NCBI RefSeq assembly: GCF_030646925.1
Contig: NZ_JAUSKL010000046.1
Span: 1 to 64,000 of the forward strand
Length of the DNA stretch: 64,000 nucleotides
Direction: 5' to 3'
DNA from: Candidatus Binatus sp.
Lineage (GTDB): Bacteria; Desulfobacterota; Binatia; Binatales; Binataceae
Shown: one piece after another, positions 42,661 to 53,766 of the stretch
Numbering within the stretch: position 1 is the first letter of the stretch
Layout: every line of letters starts with the position of its first letter
Program-made: the position numbers and the translations under genes
The notes under the pieces: model-generated
Database searches by the model: none
Told to the model about the DNA's origin: nothing
What the model saw: the letters and a program-made list of their open reading frames with translations, nothing else

Positions 42661-44526
42661 CTTCGTGAAGCCGTCCGCGCTCCATTGTTCCGAGCCAACT
42701 CCATTATGGACGAAGAACAGCCCGTCCGGATCGTATTTTCTTTTGATTTCAGCGAGGCGAGGGTGGTTGCTGCCCCAGTACGCTTGCTGCCATCCCTTCT
42801 CGAAGTAATTGCTCTCGCTCACATACGCTCCCGCGTCCGGCACGAGGGCACGAAGCTGACTCATGCATCGATCAACGCGCTCCGCGGCTTTGCGGCCTGC
42901 CGCAACCGATGGTTCATGCCCGGGAATTCCCGGATATGCGGGTCGTTGGCCGTCGGCTACGATCGCGAGAGCGAAGGCGGTCAGCACTGCCGGATTCATC
43001 GCGGTGTCCTTCGCCCCGGCGATCGCATCGGGCGGCGCTCCGGCCAGTCCCTTATTGAAGTGCAGTTCGACACCTGAATAGCGAGAGCTTGCAAAAAACG
43101 CGTCAGCGAGACGCTGCTGCGCGTCATTCTCGAGCAGCGAAGCCGGCAACCACAGCGACTCGAAACCCCAAATGAACCATCCGACCTGCCCGCCGTCTCC
43201 CTTCCACCACGCGTTATTGGGTCCAGCGCCAGGCCGATGGTCGAACTCGAAAACCGGCTGCCGCATCAAGTGTACGAGGGCATAGTCAAACAACGCGGTT
43301 AGGGCATCTCGATTGGGGAAAGCCAGCTCAGCCCAGTGCTCTTTCCACCATTGCACGTCCCACCAGCGCCGCGCCGGTATGCTTCCGATAACCACCCGCC
43401 CTTGAATCGAATATTCGTGCGGCGAACGCGCCACCCAGTCCAGAAACGGCTGCCAGACTTTTTTCGCCTGCCCCGCGTCCAACCCTTGAGAGACCATGCT
43501 GATAACGAGCGTGTTGTCGGGGTTAACGTGGGCCTGCTCTCCCCAATGGTCGTTGAAGAGATTCTCCCGATAGAAGCTCACGAACTCGCGGATAAGGCGG
43601 CGATAGGCGTCATCCGACGCCGCTTTGATCGTGAAGTTGGCGGTGCCGAAGAACTCGGGGAGATCGTGAACGCGCACTGTCACCTTACTCACCACCCCAA
43701 AGCTCCCGCCTCCTCCGCCTTTCAACGCCCAGAACAGATCGGGGTTAGTGCATGCATTCGCGAGGCGAATCTGGCCGTCGGCAGTGACCACTTCGGCTTC
43801 GAGCAAACTTCCTGCGGCGGAGCCGTAGTGCTTCGAGTAACTTCCAAAGCCACCACTTTGAATCAGACCCGCCACGCCTACCGTCGTGCATCCGCCACCC
43901 TGAACGTATTTTCCACCCTTGGTCGTAACCGCGTCGTATGCCTGAATCCCGATCGTTCCGGCGCCGAGCGTCACCGCCGGTTGCGGCTGTTGAGTATGCT
44001 CGCATCCTTGCGGAACAAATCCGGTATGCACCACGATATCGTTCATGTGCCGGGTCCAAATCAGAAGCGAATCAGGCGCATTGGACGTGCCCTGATAGCT
44101 GTGGCCGCCGCCCCTGACCACCAGGCGCAAGTCATTTTCGCGGGCAAACTTCACGGCCTCGGCGATGTCATGGGCATTTCTTGTCGCGACTGCGTAAACG
44201 CTTGGTCTGGTGGCCCATGCGTCCACCCATCCCAAGGTCTGCGTGAGCCCGGGCTGATCGCCGATGTAATATGGATTTTTCAGGTTCTCCGAAAGAAGCT
44301 TGGCTGCAGCGCCCGCTGGATCGGTTTTGAATACCGAAAGGGGAAAGTTTACAGGAATCAAATTTCCGCCGACTGCATCATCGAGTTGCTTCCACGCCGG
44401 CTGCGATGGCCACGTGGCGTCGGAAGGACGGCGCCGGCGGAAATTCGTACTCGCCGAGAGGCGGCGCGGCAAAATCGGCAGGAGCGCCGCCGATCCGATT
44501 GCTTTCAAGAATGCTCTTCTGTTCAT
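42655..44526 (-). CDS. Berberine-bridge-enzyme-like FAD oxidase, bicovalent type
   Basis: The 623-residue protein begins with a twin-arginine-like leader (NRRAFLKAIGSAALLPIL) and has a PCMH FAD-binding domain: LVVRGGGHSYQGTS, whose His is the expected 8-alpha-histidyl link, and YVQGGGCTTVGVAG, whose Cys is the expected 6-S-cysteinyl link, giving a bicovalent flavin. The C-terminal BBE segment ends SNHPRLAEIKRKYDPDGLFF. Such enzymes oxidise sugars, alcohols or alkaloids with O2 and make H2O2. It sits between 209-bp direct repeats and interrupts the local gene order, so it is probably acquired. Confidence 0.88.
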   Translation of the reverse strand: MNRRAFLKAIGSAALLPILPRRLSASTNFRRRRPSDATWPSQPAWKQLDDAVGGNLIPVNFPLSVFKTDPAGAAAKLLSENLKNPYYIGDQPGLTQTLGWVDAWATRPSVYAVATRNAHDIAEAVKFARENDLRLVVRGGGHSYQGTSNAPDSLLIWTRHMNDIVVHTGFVPQGCEHTQQPQPAVTLGAGTIGIQAYDAVTTKGGKYVQGGGCTTVGVAGLIQSGGFGSYSKHYGSAAGSLLEAEVVTADGQIRLANACTNPDLFWALKGGGGGSFGVVSKVTVRVHDLPEFFGTANFTIKAASDDAYRRLIREFVSFYRENLFNDHWGEQAHVNPDNTLVISMVSQGLDAGQAKKVWQPFLDWVARSPHEYSIQGRVVIGSIPARRWWDVQWWKEHWAELAFPNRDALTALFDYALVHLMRQPVFEFDHRPGAGPNNAWWKGDGGQVGWFIWGFESLWLPASLLENDAQQRLADAFFASSRYSGVELHFNKGLAGAPPDAIAGAKDTAMNPAVLTAFALAIVADGQRPAYPGIPGHEPSVAAGRKAAERVDRCMSQLRALVPDAGAYVSESNYFEKGWQQAYWGSNHPRLAEIKRKYDPDGLFFVHNGVGSEQWSADGFTKL

Positions 44527-44722
44527 TAACCCTTTTTCCCGAAAGCTCAATTTTCCTCACGAGGAATATCCGCTCCCCGGCTCAACTGCCGTGGCGTATC
44601 ACGAGACCTGCGCGGGTGCCGGAATCGCGCTTATGAGCCGTCCGACGGCTGTTCACTGATCAGGATTTTGTCGAGTTCCTCGCTCATGCGTCGGACGATA
44701 GCCATCCGCCAGGTGGTGCGCT

Positions 44723-44931
44723 ATCGCTTGACCGCGATGCGCTTTCCACTACGCTGCATAGTCATGCCGGCGCCGATGCTTAACGACGTATTGCCCGACT
44801 TGCTCGAAGAGATGGCTTACCTGCTGAAGCAGCAGGGCGCGGACCCGCTCGAGCCCAAGCTGCGCGCGCTTCGAATCGAGTCGGTATGCGATTGCGGCGA
44901 CGAGAATTGCGCGAGCTTCGCGACCGCGCCC
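44723..44931 (+). repeat. Direct repeat, right copy (flanks oxidase)
   Basis: Partner of 42431-42639. This copy contains the 5' part of the intact gene. Confidence 0.9.
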
Positions 44932-45102
44932 GAGGTCAAAGTTGCGAACTATGTCGAGCTGCAATCGATCGAAGGCCAGGTGATTATCGATCTGAACGCG
45001 GCCGACGAGATTTGCTTTATCGAGGTGCTCGGCCGGCCCGATATCAAGTACCTGCTCGAGGAGTACTACGACGCGCAGAGCCCCGGCGGCTCGAACAGCT
45101 AG
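44764..45102 (+). CDS. Hypothetical protein with CDCGDENC motif
   Basis: The 112-residue protein is not recognised. It has an N-terminal helix (MLNDVLPDLLEEMAYLLKQQ), a three-Cys motif VCDCGDENCASF, and a beta-rich second half (QVIIDLNAADEICFIEVLG). Starts at 44764 and 44776 are equally possible; neither has a ribosome-binding site. A truncated second copy lies at 42472. Its stop overlaps that of the convergent esterase. Confidence 0.6.
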   Translation: MPAPMLNDVLPDLLEEMAYLLKQQGADPLEPKLRALRIESVCDCGDENCASFATAPEVKVANYVELQSIEGQVIIDLNAADEICFIEVLGRPDIKYLLEEYYDAQSPGGSNS

Positions 45103-45929
45103 CCGACTGCGCGCGCCGCGGGGACGGCGCGGAATCGATCGACGAACTCGATCACTTCGCTCGCCACGCGCTCCTTTTCGCTGTCCACCGTGATCACGTG
45201 ATAGCTCTCGTCGAGCACGATCGCACGCTTCTCGGCGCTGCCGAGATGCTTCATCGCGAAGTTCACGTTTTTGCGTTGCGGACAGGTGTGATCGCGCCGC
45301 GCATGAATCACCAACGCCGGCTGCGTGATATGCGCGAGCCGCGGCCGGACCAGCGCCGATAGTTCGAGCAGCTTGAGCGGCGCGTTCAGCGGCATCAGCG
45401 CGCATTGCGGATGAATCCCGCGCGCGCCGGCGTCATGAATGTCCGAGCCCGACGAATTGTAGAGGTAGAGCTTGTCCGCGACGGTACCGAGCATCCGCAC
45501 CGCTTTGAGCATGGTCGTCGTCGCGGGTGGCAGAAAGAACGCCGGCGCGAGCATCACGAGTCCGGCGACGGCCTCGCGCTGATCGGCGGCAAGCCGTGCG
45601 GCGAGCAGCGCGCCCATCGAGAGGCCGACGGCCACGTTGGGATCGCCGTATCGGCGAAGTTCCTCGAATCCCTGCACGACGCTTTCGTACCAGTTCTCGT
45701 GCCCGACCTGGCCGAGCGCTTCGGGCGCCTCCGCGTGCCCCGCGAGTCTAACCCCGTGCACGCGAGCGCCGCGCGCCGCGATCCGCTCGCCGAGCGCGCG
45801 CATCTCGTAGGGCGTGCCGGTCAAGCCGTGAACCAGCAGGACGCTGACGCCTTCGCCGGGGAAGAAAAACTCGTCGGTGTTGACGCCCGGATGCTCGGGC
45901 GATGGAGGTTCGTCGGAAGAAGAACTCAT
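45099..45929 (-). CDS. Alpha/beta hydrolase (Est30/monoglyceride-lipase-like)
   Basis: The 276-residue protein has an oxyanion loop VLLVHGLTGTPYEM, the nucleophile elbow AVGLSMGALLAARLA, an Asp in VIHARRDHTCP and the catalytic His in LDESYHVITVD, matching carboxylesterases of the Est30 group. It is cytoplasmic. It lies 31 bp after the PpiD-like gene and may be co-transcribed with it. Confidence 0.88.
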   Translation of the reverse strand: MSSSSDEPPSPEHPGVNTDEFFFPGEGVSVLLVHGLTGTPYEMRALGERIAARGARVHGVRLAGHAEAPEALGQVGHENWYESVVQGFEELRRYGDPNVAVGLSMGALLAARLAADQREAVAGLVMLAPAFFLPPATTTMLKAVRMLGTVADKLYLYNSSGSDIHDAGARGIHPQCALMPLNAPLKLLELSALVRPRLAHITQPALVIHARRDHTCPQRKNVNFAMKHLGSAEKRAIVLDESYHVITVDSEKERVASEVIEFVDRFRAVPAARAVG

Positions 45930-45960
45930 CCTTGTGGAAATCCGCGCGGGCGCGTCCCCT

Positions 45961-47874
45961 CTACATCGATTGCTCAGATGATCCGAGCTGTTCGCTATCG
46001 ATTTTAATCTTTGCCTGGTCCTTCAGATGATCGAGAAACTGCGTCCACGCCTGCGCGCGCCGCTGATCGAGAAATTCCTGCGTGAACGATTTCTGCGCGG
46101 ACTTCCATTGCTCGTCGGTCGGCTCGGTGCGCGATGCGACCTCGAAAATATACGAATTGCCGCGATTTTCCATCACACGATCGATCACGCCGGGAATCGT
46201 CGGCAGCACGCCGGCGGCGTCGGTGACCTCCGGGAACTGCCCGATACCGGGAATCGAGTGCTCGGTGCGCGGAAATGGATCGACGGTTTTGATCGCGAGC
46301 TTGTTGTCGGTCGCGGCCTTGTCGAAGGCGGCCAGAGTCTTGATCGTCGCGATAATCTTCTGCGCCTGGTTGTGCGCGTCCGCGATCGCGGTCGCGCGAA
46401 TGAGCGCATCGCGGACCTGCGCTTCGATTTCTTTGAGCGGCGGAATCCGCGACGGTCGCTTCTCGAGCAGCTTAATTAAGTACGGCGCGCCTTTCACCGG
46501 CACCGCGCGCACCTCGCCGACTTCGAGCTTGAATGCGGCCGGCCCGAGTTCGTGATCCTGCTCGGCGCCGATGATTCGATCGTTCGCAGCGAAGAGCGGC
46601 GTCTCGACCGCCTCGATACCGCGCTTCTTGGCGAGGTCCGGCAGGCTCGCGCCGCCAAGCGCCGCGGTGAGATCTGAATCGAGCGCCTCACGCCCAAGCT
46701 TCGCGCCGGCCTGCGTGCGCAACGCGTCGATCACTTTCGGCCGCGCCTCGGCGATCGTATCGGTATGCGCCGGCTTCGATTCGTCGAGCTTGACGACGTG
46801 ATAGCCGAAGCGCGTCTCGACGAACACGATCTGCCCGGGCTTCATCGCAAACACCGCGTCCTCGAATGGCTTGATCATCTGGCCGCGGCCGAAGGTGCCG
46901 AGATCGCCGCCTTCGATCTTGGTCGAGTGATCTTCGGAATACTTCGCCGCCAGCTTTTTGAAATCGCCGCCCGCCTGCGCCTGCTTGAGGACATCCATCG
47001 CGGCGAGTTTGGCTTTTGCTTTCTCGGCCTCGGTCGCGCCCTCGGCCACCTCGATCAGGATGTGCCGCGCGTGGACCTGGTCGGGATGAGTGAACTGCGT
47101 CTTCAGATTGCGCTTGTAGTAATCGTCGACGTCCTTGTCGCTCGGCGCGTAAGTCGCGGCGAGCACCAGCGGCGCGTAGTGGATGAAGATGATCCGGGCG
47201 CGCGCGGGTTCGCGAAACTGCTCGATATTCTTCTTGTAGTAGTCGGCAATCTGCTGCTCGGTCGGCGCAATCTTCGCGGTGAAATCCGCGAACGGAATCT
47301 CGAAATAGCGGAGCCCGATTTTCTCGTTCTTAAGATTAAAGGCGTGGCGCACCTCGTCGTCGCTGACCTGGATGCCGGCTTCGATCATGTTGCGCAGCGT
47401 CTCCTGGAGCATCACGACGCGTTCGCTCGCTTCGTATTCGTGCGGGAACAGATTGTTCGAGCGGAGCACCTCTTGATAGGTGTCGAGATCAAACTGGCCG
47501 TCGCGCTGAAACGACTTGGTGGTCGCGATTTTCTGCTGCAGGGCTTCGTTGGTGATCGAGAGCCCGAGATGGCGCGCCTGTTCCGTTATCAGTTGGCGCT
47601 CGATTAACTGGTCGAGCGCGGCCTGGCGCAGATTGATGCTCTTTAAGACGGCGGGCGCGTCGGCGCCGTACATCTGGCCGAGCGTGTCGCGCAGCCGGCT
47701 GGCCTCGCGATCGACCTGATCCGAGAGAATCCGCTGGCCGTTGACGTTGGCGACCGGTTTGACCTGGGCGAAAAAGCCGGAGCCGATTCCCCAGAACGCG
47801 AAGATCACCGCGAGACCGCCGAGCACGATCCGGGTTCCCCACGAATAGGCGTGCCGGCGCATTACTTCTAACAT
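45961..47874 (-). CDS. ppiD: PpiD-like periplasmic peptidyl-prolyl isomerase
   Basis: The 637-residue protein has an N-terminal membrane anchor (RIVLGGLAVIFAFWGIGSGFF), a SurA-N-like chaperone domain (LDQLIERQLITEQARHLG), a parvulin rotamase domain at about 250-350 (HARHILIEVAEGA; GGDLGTFGRGQMIKPFE; FGYHVVKL) and a C-terminal helical part. PpiD helps fold outer-membrane and periplasmic proteins at the Sec exit. The ATG at 47874 (MLEVMRRHAYSWG) was chosen; one four codons later is also possible. Confidence 0.9.
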   Translation of the reverse strand: MLEVMRRHAYSWGTRIVLGGLAVIFAFWGIGSGFFAQVKPVANVNGQRILSDQVDREASRLRDTLGQMYGADAPAVLKSINLRQAALDQLIERQLITEQARHLGLSITNEALQQKIATTKSFQRDGQFDLDTYQEVLRSNNLFPHEYEASERVVMLQETLRNMIEAGIQVSDDEVRHAFNLKNEKIGLRYFEIPFADFTAKIAPTEQQIADYYKKNIEQFREPARARIIFIHYAPLVLAATYAPSDKDVDDYYKRNLKTQFTHPDQVHARHILIEVAEGATEAEKAKAKLAAMDVLKQAQAGGDFKKLAAKYSEDHSTKIEGGDLGTFGRGQMIKPFEDAVFAMKPGQIVFVETRFGYHVVKLDESKPAHTDTIAEARPKVIDALRTQAGAKLGREALDSDLTAALGGASLPDLAKKRGIEAVETPLFAANDRIIGAEQDHELGPAAFKLEVGEVRAVPVKGAPYLIKLLEKRPSRIPPLKEIEAQVRDALIRATAIADAHNQAQKIIATIKTLAAFDKAATDNKLAIKTVDPFPRTEHSIPGIGQFPEVTDAAGVLPTIPGVIDRVMENRGNSYIFEVASRTEPTDEQWKSAQKSFTQEFLDQRRAQAWTQFLDHLKDQAKIKIDSEQLGSSEQSM

Positions 47875-48069
47875 TGAGGCATCATACCTTCTGCGCTTTT
47901 CGATGCGCAATTGCGCTATCAGATGCCGTTCACGCGACGGTCGGGGCCCGCCTCGTGGCCGCAGCGGTTATCAAAGCGGCGCGAAGACGGAAACGATGCG
48001 CACGCCTAGAATTAGAAGTAACATCGCGCTTATCAGTACAATCAAAGAATTCGAGGGTCGAGTCGACTA

Positions 48070-48997
48070 TCACGGAGCGGAATTAAAGTCCAAAACTCGG
48101 AGACTCCATTCTTCGTTGCGCGAGATTTGTATCACGCAGGTACAGAGGGGACGGTCTTGGACCGAAAGCCACGAGCATAGGAATCGGGTCTTTTTGGTTA
48201 GAGCGCGTGACAACGGAACAACTAAACCGTGTCCGGGTATTCCGCCAATAACTTCATAGTGCGTCAAGAGTTCTGAAGTGCATCCTGCGACGAGGTCGGG
48301 AATCGAGAGTAGATCCTCAAGTTGCCGATCTTTGTCCGAGGTCGCCGTAGCAATTCGAAGGTCTCCCAAGTTGTGGGTCAGATAGTGAGACGCGATATTC
48401 GCAAGAAACTGCACCGTGTCTTTGTGATGGTTCAAATCGGCGACTATGTCGTCATGGTCGGTCGTCCAGAGGATGTGCTGCCCCGGACCTGAGAGTCCAG
48501 CCAAGAGAATCGATAAAAAGTGCACGATCCGCATGACACGTTCGAAAGAATTCCGATGTCCAGAGGGCTTCAGTGACAAATCCGTCACTTTTGGGGTTGG
48601 GCGTCCGATCTTTGCCAAAGAGACTTTTTATTGAGCGATGAATTGCGAAGGTAACGCAGATGCCTCGGAGATCCCCTGCTGCGCCTAGGTAAGAGTAGAG
48701 AGCGGCTCGGCGTCGACTATCGTTAAGAGATTTGAAGCTCATACGGCGCTTGCCAATCGAGAGACGCGATCTGAGTTCTAGACGTGTTCTCTCCCATGCG
48801 TCCCAAGAGCGAGGGTCGACGATCAAAAATGATATGACCTGATACCGACTGCCTTTGTGATCCCCGGAATAATCAGAGAACACCAGAAGGTTGGGGGCAT
48901 CGGTCAGGGAGGGTAAACGTCCGAAGCGTTCGTCCCATTGGCGAATGAGATCGCTAATAGAGGTTGCGAGACCAAAGCCTTCTACACTTTTCCACAT
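48070..48997 (-). pseudogene. DUF3800-like protein, frameshifted
   Basis: Two open frames join into one protein: the first (from ATG 48997) contains LLVFSDYSGDHKGSRYQVIS and runs out after FAIHRSIKSLF, and the other continues with SFERVMRIVHFLSILLAGLS and ILWTTDHDDIVADLNHHKD to 48070. The Asp-rich start and W-TDHDDI motif fit DUF3800-type proteins, common in mobile and defence regions. The switch lies between about 48575 and 48615. The AT content is higher than in the neighbours, suggesting transfer. A sequencing error would also explain the break. Confidence 0.6.
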
Positions 48998-50425
<1,428 letters not shown>

Positions 50426-50480
50426 TCGCTCCGGCAATTTTTCCCCCTTAACTGACGCCGGGATTTCGAGCTGAATTGAA

Positions 50481-51329
50481 GTGAGAGGCAGCTTTCTCTG
50501 GCGCAACCGTGTGCTGCTGACGGCCGGGATGCTCCTGCTGTTATCGGCCCATCTCATTTCGACCGGAGTGCATCCGGGCGACTTGGCATCGCGTCCGCAA
50601 TCGATTTTTCTCGAGATGCTGCGGCCGATCGACGGCGCGCTGGCGCGCATCTCCGGCGGCGCCCAATCAATCGTAAACAGCTATCTCGAGCTGGTTCACG
50701 TGCGCGAAGACAATCAGCGCCTGCGCGCGGAGCTGGCGAAAGTGACGAACGATCGCGCGCGGCTGGCTGAGCTCGAAGTCGAGAATCAGCATCTCGGCGA
50801 GTTGGTCGAACTGCGCGACGTGCTGGGGCTCAAAGGCGTCGCCGCCAACGTGATCGGCAGCGATGCGATCGGACTGTCGCACACATTGATTCTGAGTTCC
50901 GGCACGAGCGACGGCCTGCACGCCGGGATGGCGGTACTGTCGAACCAGGGCGTCGTCGGCAAGATAATCGCGACCAGTCCCCACGCTTCGCGCGTGCTGT
51001 TGATCGACGATCACAACTCCGCCCTCGACGGCTTCGATCAACGCTCGCGCACGCGCGGAATCGTCGCCGGACTGGTCGATGACGGCCTGATTCTGAAGTA
51101 CGTCGATCGCTCGCAGGATCTGCGCGCCGGCGATACGATCGTCACCTCGGGACTCGACGGGATTTTTCCGCGCGGGCTGCTCGTCGGCACCGTCAAAAGC
51201 GTGCATCGCGAAGGTCCCGGATTGTTCCTCAGTATCGGGATTACGCCCGGGGTTGATTTTCGGAGTCTTGAACAGGTGCTGGTGGTGACGCAGCAGCCGC
51301 CGCATCTCGAAGAAAAAACCAAGGGCTGA
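50481..51329 (+). CDS. mreC: Rod-shape-determining protein MreC
   Basis: The 282-residue protein has a membrane helix near residues 8-25 (LLTAGMLLLLSAHLIS), a coiled coil (ENQRLRAELAKVTNDRARL) and two beta domains with GSDAIGLSHTLILSSG and DTIVTSGLDGIFPRGLLVG, the usual MreC layout. It activates the PBP2-RodA complex. The start is a GTG at 50481. Confidence 0.95.
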   Translation: MRGSFLWRNRVLLTAGMLLLLSAHLISTGVHPGDLASRPQSIFLEMLRPIDGALARISGGAQSIVNSYLELVHVREDNQRLRAELAKVTNDRARLAELEVENQHLGELVELRDVLGLKGVAANVIGSDAIGLSHTLILSSGTSDGLHAGMAVLSNQGVVGKIIATSPHASRVLLIDDHNSALDGFDQRSRTRGIVAGLVDDGLILKYVDRSQDLRAGDTIVTSGLDGIFPRGLLVGTVKSVHREGPGLFLSIGITPGVDFRSLEQVLVVTQQPPHLEEKTKG

Positions 51330-51335
51330 CCGGCG

Positions 51336-51842
51336 TTGCGGCTAATCCTGCTGTTCGCGGTATTCGCACTGCTGGGATTGGCGCTGGAGACCGCGAATTT
51401 TCATCTCATCTCGTTTCGGCCACTGCTGCCCAATCTCATCGTGATTCTCGCGGTGGACCTCGGCTTTCGGCATCACAGTATCACCGCGGCGCTGACGGCA
51501 TTTTCGATCGGCTACGCGACCGACGCGTTCGCCGGCTCGCATCCGGGCCTGAACGCATTTATGATCACGCTGATATACGTGGTGTGCTACGAAATCTCGA
51601 GCCGCTTGCTGGTGACCAACGCGTTCGTCGGCGCGACGGTGGTGTTCTTCGGCGTGATCCTGACCGCGCTCGGCGCGATCGCGATTAGCGCTGGTATCGA
51701 GGCGGTCGGGCAAAGCGGCGGTATCATGCCGACGCTGATGCTCCAGGCGGGAATCTCGGCGATACTCGCGCCGTTCATGTTTTCAATTCTGGCCCGATGC
51801 AAACGCGCGATAGGATTGTCTGTCGCGCCCGCGCGTGAATAG
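51336..51842 (+). CDS. mreD: Rod-shape-determining protein MreD
   Basis: The 168-residue protein has five to six membrane helices and MreD-like FRPLLPNLIVILAVDLGF. It links MreC to the cytoplasmic filaments. The start is a TTG at 51336, 6 bp after mreC. Confidence 0.9.
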   Translation: MRLILLFAVFALLGLALETANFHLISFRPLLPNLIVILAVDLGFRHHSITAALTAFSIGYATDAFAGSHPGLNAFMITLIYVVCYEISSRLLVTNAFVGATVVFFGVILTALGAIAISAGIEAVGQSGGIMPTLMLQAGISAILAPFMFSILARCKRAIGLSVAPARE

Positions 51843-51862
51843 ATATAAGCGGAAATTCATAA

Positions 51863-53752
51863 GTGGCGAAGTTCCACAGCTCAAGAAATAATCAACCGGT
51901 TCCCAAGCTGGACCCGCGAATCGCGGCGCTCACGGCGCTGATGCTCGCGGTGTTCGGCTTCGTCGGCATCCGGCTCTACTATCTGCAGGTGCTGCATCAT
52001 GCCGATGCGATCGAACTAGCCGATCGCAACCGCATCCGCATCCGCCGGGTGCCTGCGCCGCGCGGCCTGGTCTTCGATCGCAATCATCGGCCGCTGGTCG
52101 ATACCAAGCCATCGTTCGACGCGATGTTCGTGCCGGAGGATTCGGACAATCTCTCCGAGACGATCGAGAAGCTCGCCAAATATACCGGCACTGACTACGC
52201 CGCCGAGCGAATCGCCGCGGCAGAAGAGGAAGGCCGCCCGCCATACGAACCGGTCAAGGTCGCGGAACGACTCGATTGGCCGCAAGTCGTCGCGCTCGAG
52301 GCGCATCAGCTTGAACTGCCGGGCGTGAGCCTCGAAATAACTCCGGGCCGCCACTATCTGTACGGCCAGATGGCGGCGCATCTGCTGGGCTACGTCGGCG
52401 AAGTCACCAAAAACGACCTGATTCAAAAAGCCAGCTATCATATGGGCGACGAGATCGGAAAATTTGGTCTCGAACGCGTCTGGGAGGGCTTTCTGCGCGG
52501 CGACGCGGGTGGCCAGGAAATCGAGGTCGATGCGGTCGGGCGGCGCCTTCGCGTGCTCAAGGAAATTCCCGACAAGCCCGGCGAAAGCGTCGTGCTCACG
52601 ATCGATCTGAACTTGCAGCAGGCGGCCGAGCAGGCGATGGCGGGCAAGAATGGCGCGTTCGTCGCGATCGATCCCAACAACGGCGACGTGCTCGCGATGG
52701 TATCGCATCCGGCATTCGACCCCGACGTCTTCAGCGGCAGTATCAAGGCGTCGGCGTGGCACGAATTGATCACCGACCCGAATCATCCGCTGCAAAATCG
52801 TGTGACGCAGGGAATTTATCCGCCCGGTTCGACCTTCAAGATCGTCGATGCGCTCGCGGGACTCGAAGAGGCCACGCTTACACCCGGCACCGCATATCAT
52901 TGCCCGGGCGGACTCTGGTTCGGCGGGCGCATTTATCACTGCTGGCGGCATCAGGGACACGGCACGGTGGCGCTGCACGACGCGATCGTGCGCTCATGCG
53001 ACGTCTATTTTTACAATGTCGGTCAAAAGCTCGGCGTCGATCGAATCGCGAAATGGGCCAATCAGCTCGGCCTCGGCATCAAAAGCGGCATCGAACTGGA
53101 TAACGTGAAGCCGGGCATGATTCCGTCGGCGGCGTGGAAGCAGAAGCGCTATCACGAGCGCTGGTATCCGGCGGAGACGCTGTCCGTCGCGATCGGCCAG
53201 GGTTACGTCGCGACGACTCCGCTGCAGATGGCGCAAGTAGCCGCGCAGGTGGCGAACGGGGGCACCCGCTATCGGCCTCAGTTCGTGAAGTTTGTCGAGG
53301 GACTCGATGGCGGGATCGCGAAGGCGTATCCGCCGATCATCGAGAATCAAATAAAGATCGAGCCTGAAGCGCTCGAAGTGCTCAAAAGCGCGATGGCGGA
53401 CGTCGTCAACGGGCCGGGCGGAACCGCGCACAAAGCCCATCTCGACGACGTGACCGTATGCGGCAAAACCGGCACGGCGCAGGTCGTCGGCGGCAACGCC
53501 CCGGTCGGCGAGAGCGAAGGCGGCGACGACAAGACGCCCGATAAATACAAGGATCACGCATGGTTCATCGCGTTCGCGCCGAAGGAACACGCGCAGATTG
53601 CGGTGGCGTGCATAATCGAGCACGGCGGTCACGGCGGCAGTGTCTCCGCGCCGATCGTGCACGACGTGATGCAGCGTTTCTTCCAGCTTTATCCACCGAA
53701 ACCGCAGCCGGAAATCGCGCGCGTGCTCGAACAGAGCGCGCCGCCCGAGTGA
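51863..53752 (+). CDS. mrdA: Penicillin-binding protein 2
   Basis: PBP2 is the transpeptidase of the elongasome. The 629-residue protein has one membrane helix (ALTALMLAVFGFVGIRLYYL), a dimerisation domain with RGLVFDRNHRPLV, and the transpeptidase motifs STFK (Ser ~323), SCD (~378) and KTG (~535). The start is a GTG at 51863. Confidence 0.96.
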   Translation: MAKFHSSRNNQPVPKLDPRIAALTALMLAVFGFVGIRLYYLQVLHHADAIELADRNRIRIRRVPAPRGLVFDRNHRPLVDTKPSFDAMFVPEDSDNLSETIEKLAKYTGTDYAAERIAAAEEEGRPPYEPVKVAERLDWPQVVALEAHQLELPGVSLEITPGRHYLYGQMAAHLLGYVGEVTKNDLIQKASYHMGDEIGKFGLERVWEGFLRGDAGGQEIEVDAVGRRLRVLKEIPDKPGESVVLTIDLNLQQAAEQAMAGKNGAFVAIDPNNGDVLAMVSHPAFDPDVFSGSIKASAWHELITDPNHPLQNRVTQGIYPPGSTFKIVDALAGLEEATLTPGTAYHCPGGLWFGGRIYHCWRHQGHGTVALHDAIVRSCDVYFYNVGQKLGVDRIAKWANQLGLGIKSGIELDNVKPGMIPSAAWKQKRYHERWYPAETLSVAIGQGYVATTPLQMAQVAAQVANGGTRYRPQFVKFVEGLDGGIAKAYPPIIENQIKIEPEALEVLKSAMADVVNGPGGTAHKAHLDDVTVCGKTGTAQVVGGNAPVGESEGGDDKTPDKYKDHAWFIAFAPKEHAQIAVACIIEHGGHGGSVSAPIVHDVMQRFFQLYPPKPQPEIARVLEQSAPPE

Positions 53753-53766
53753 GGTAGCAGGCCCTG

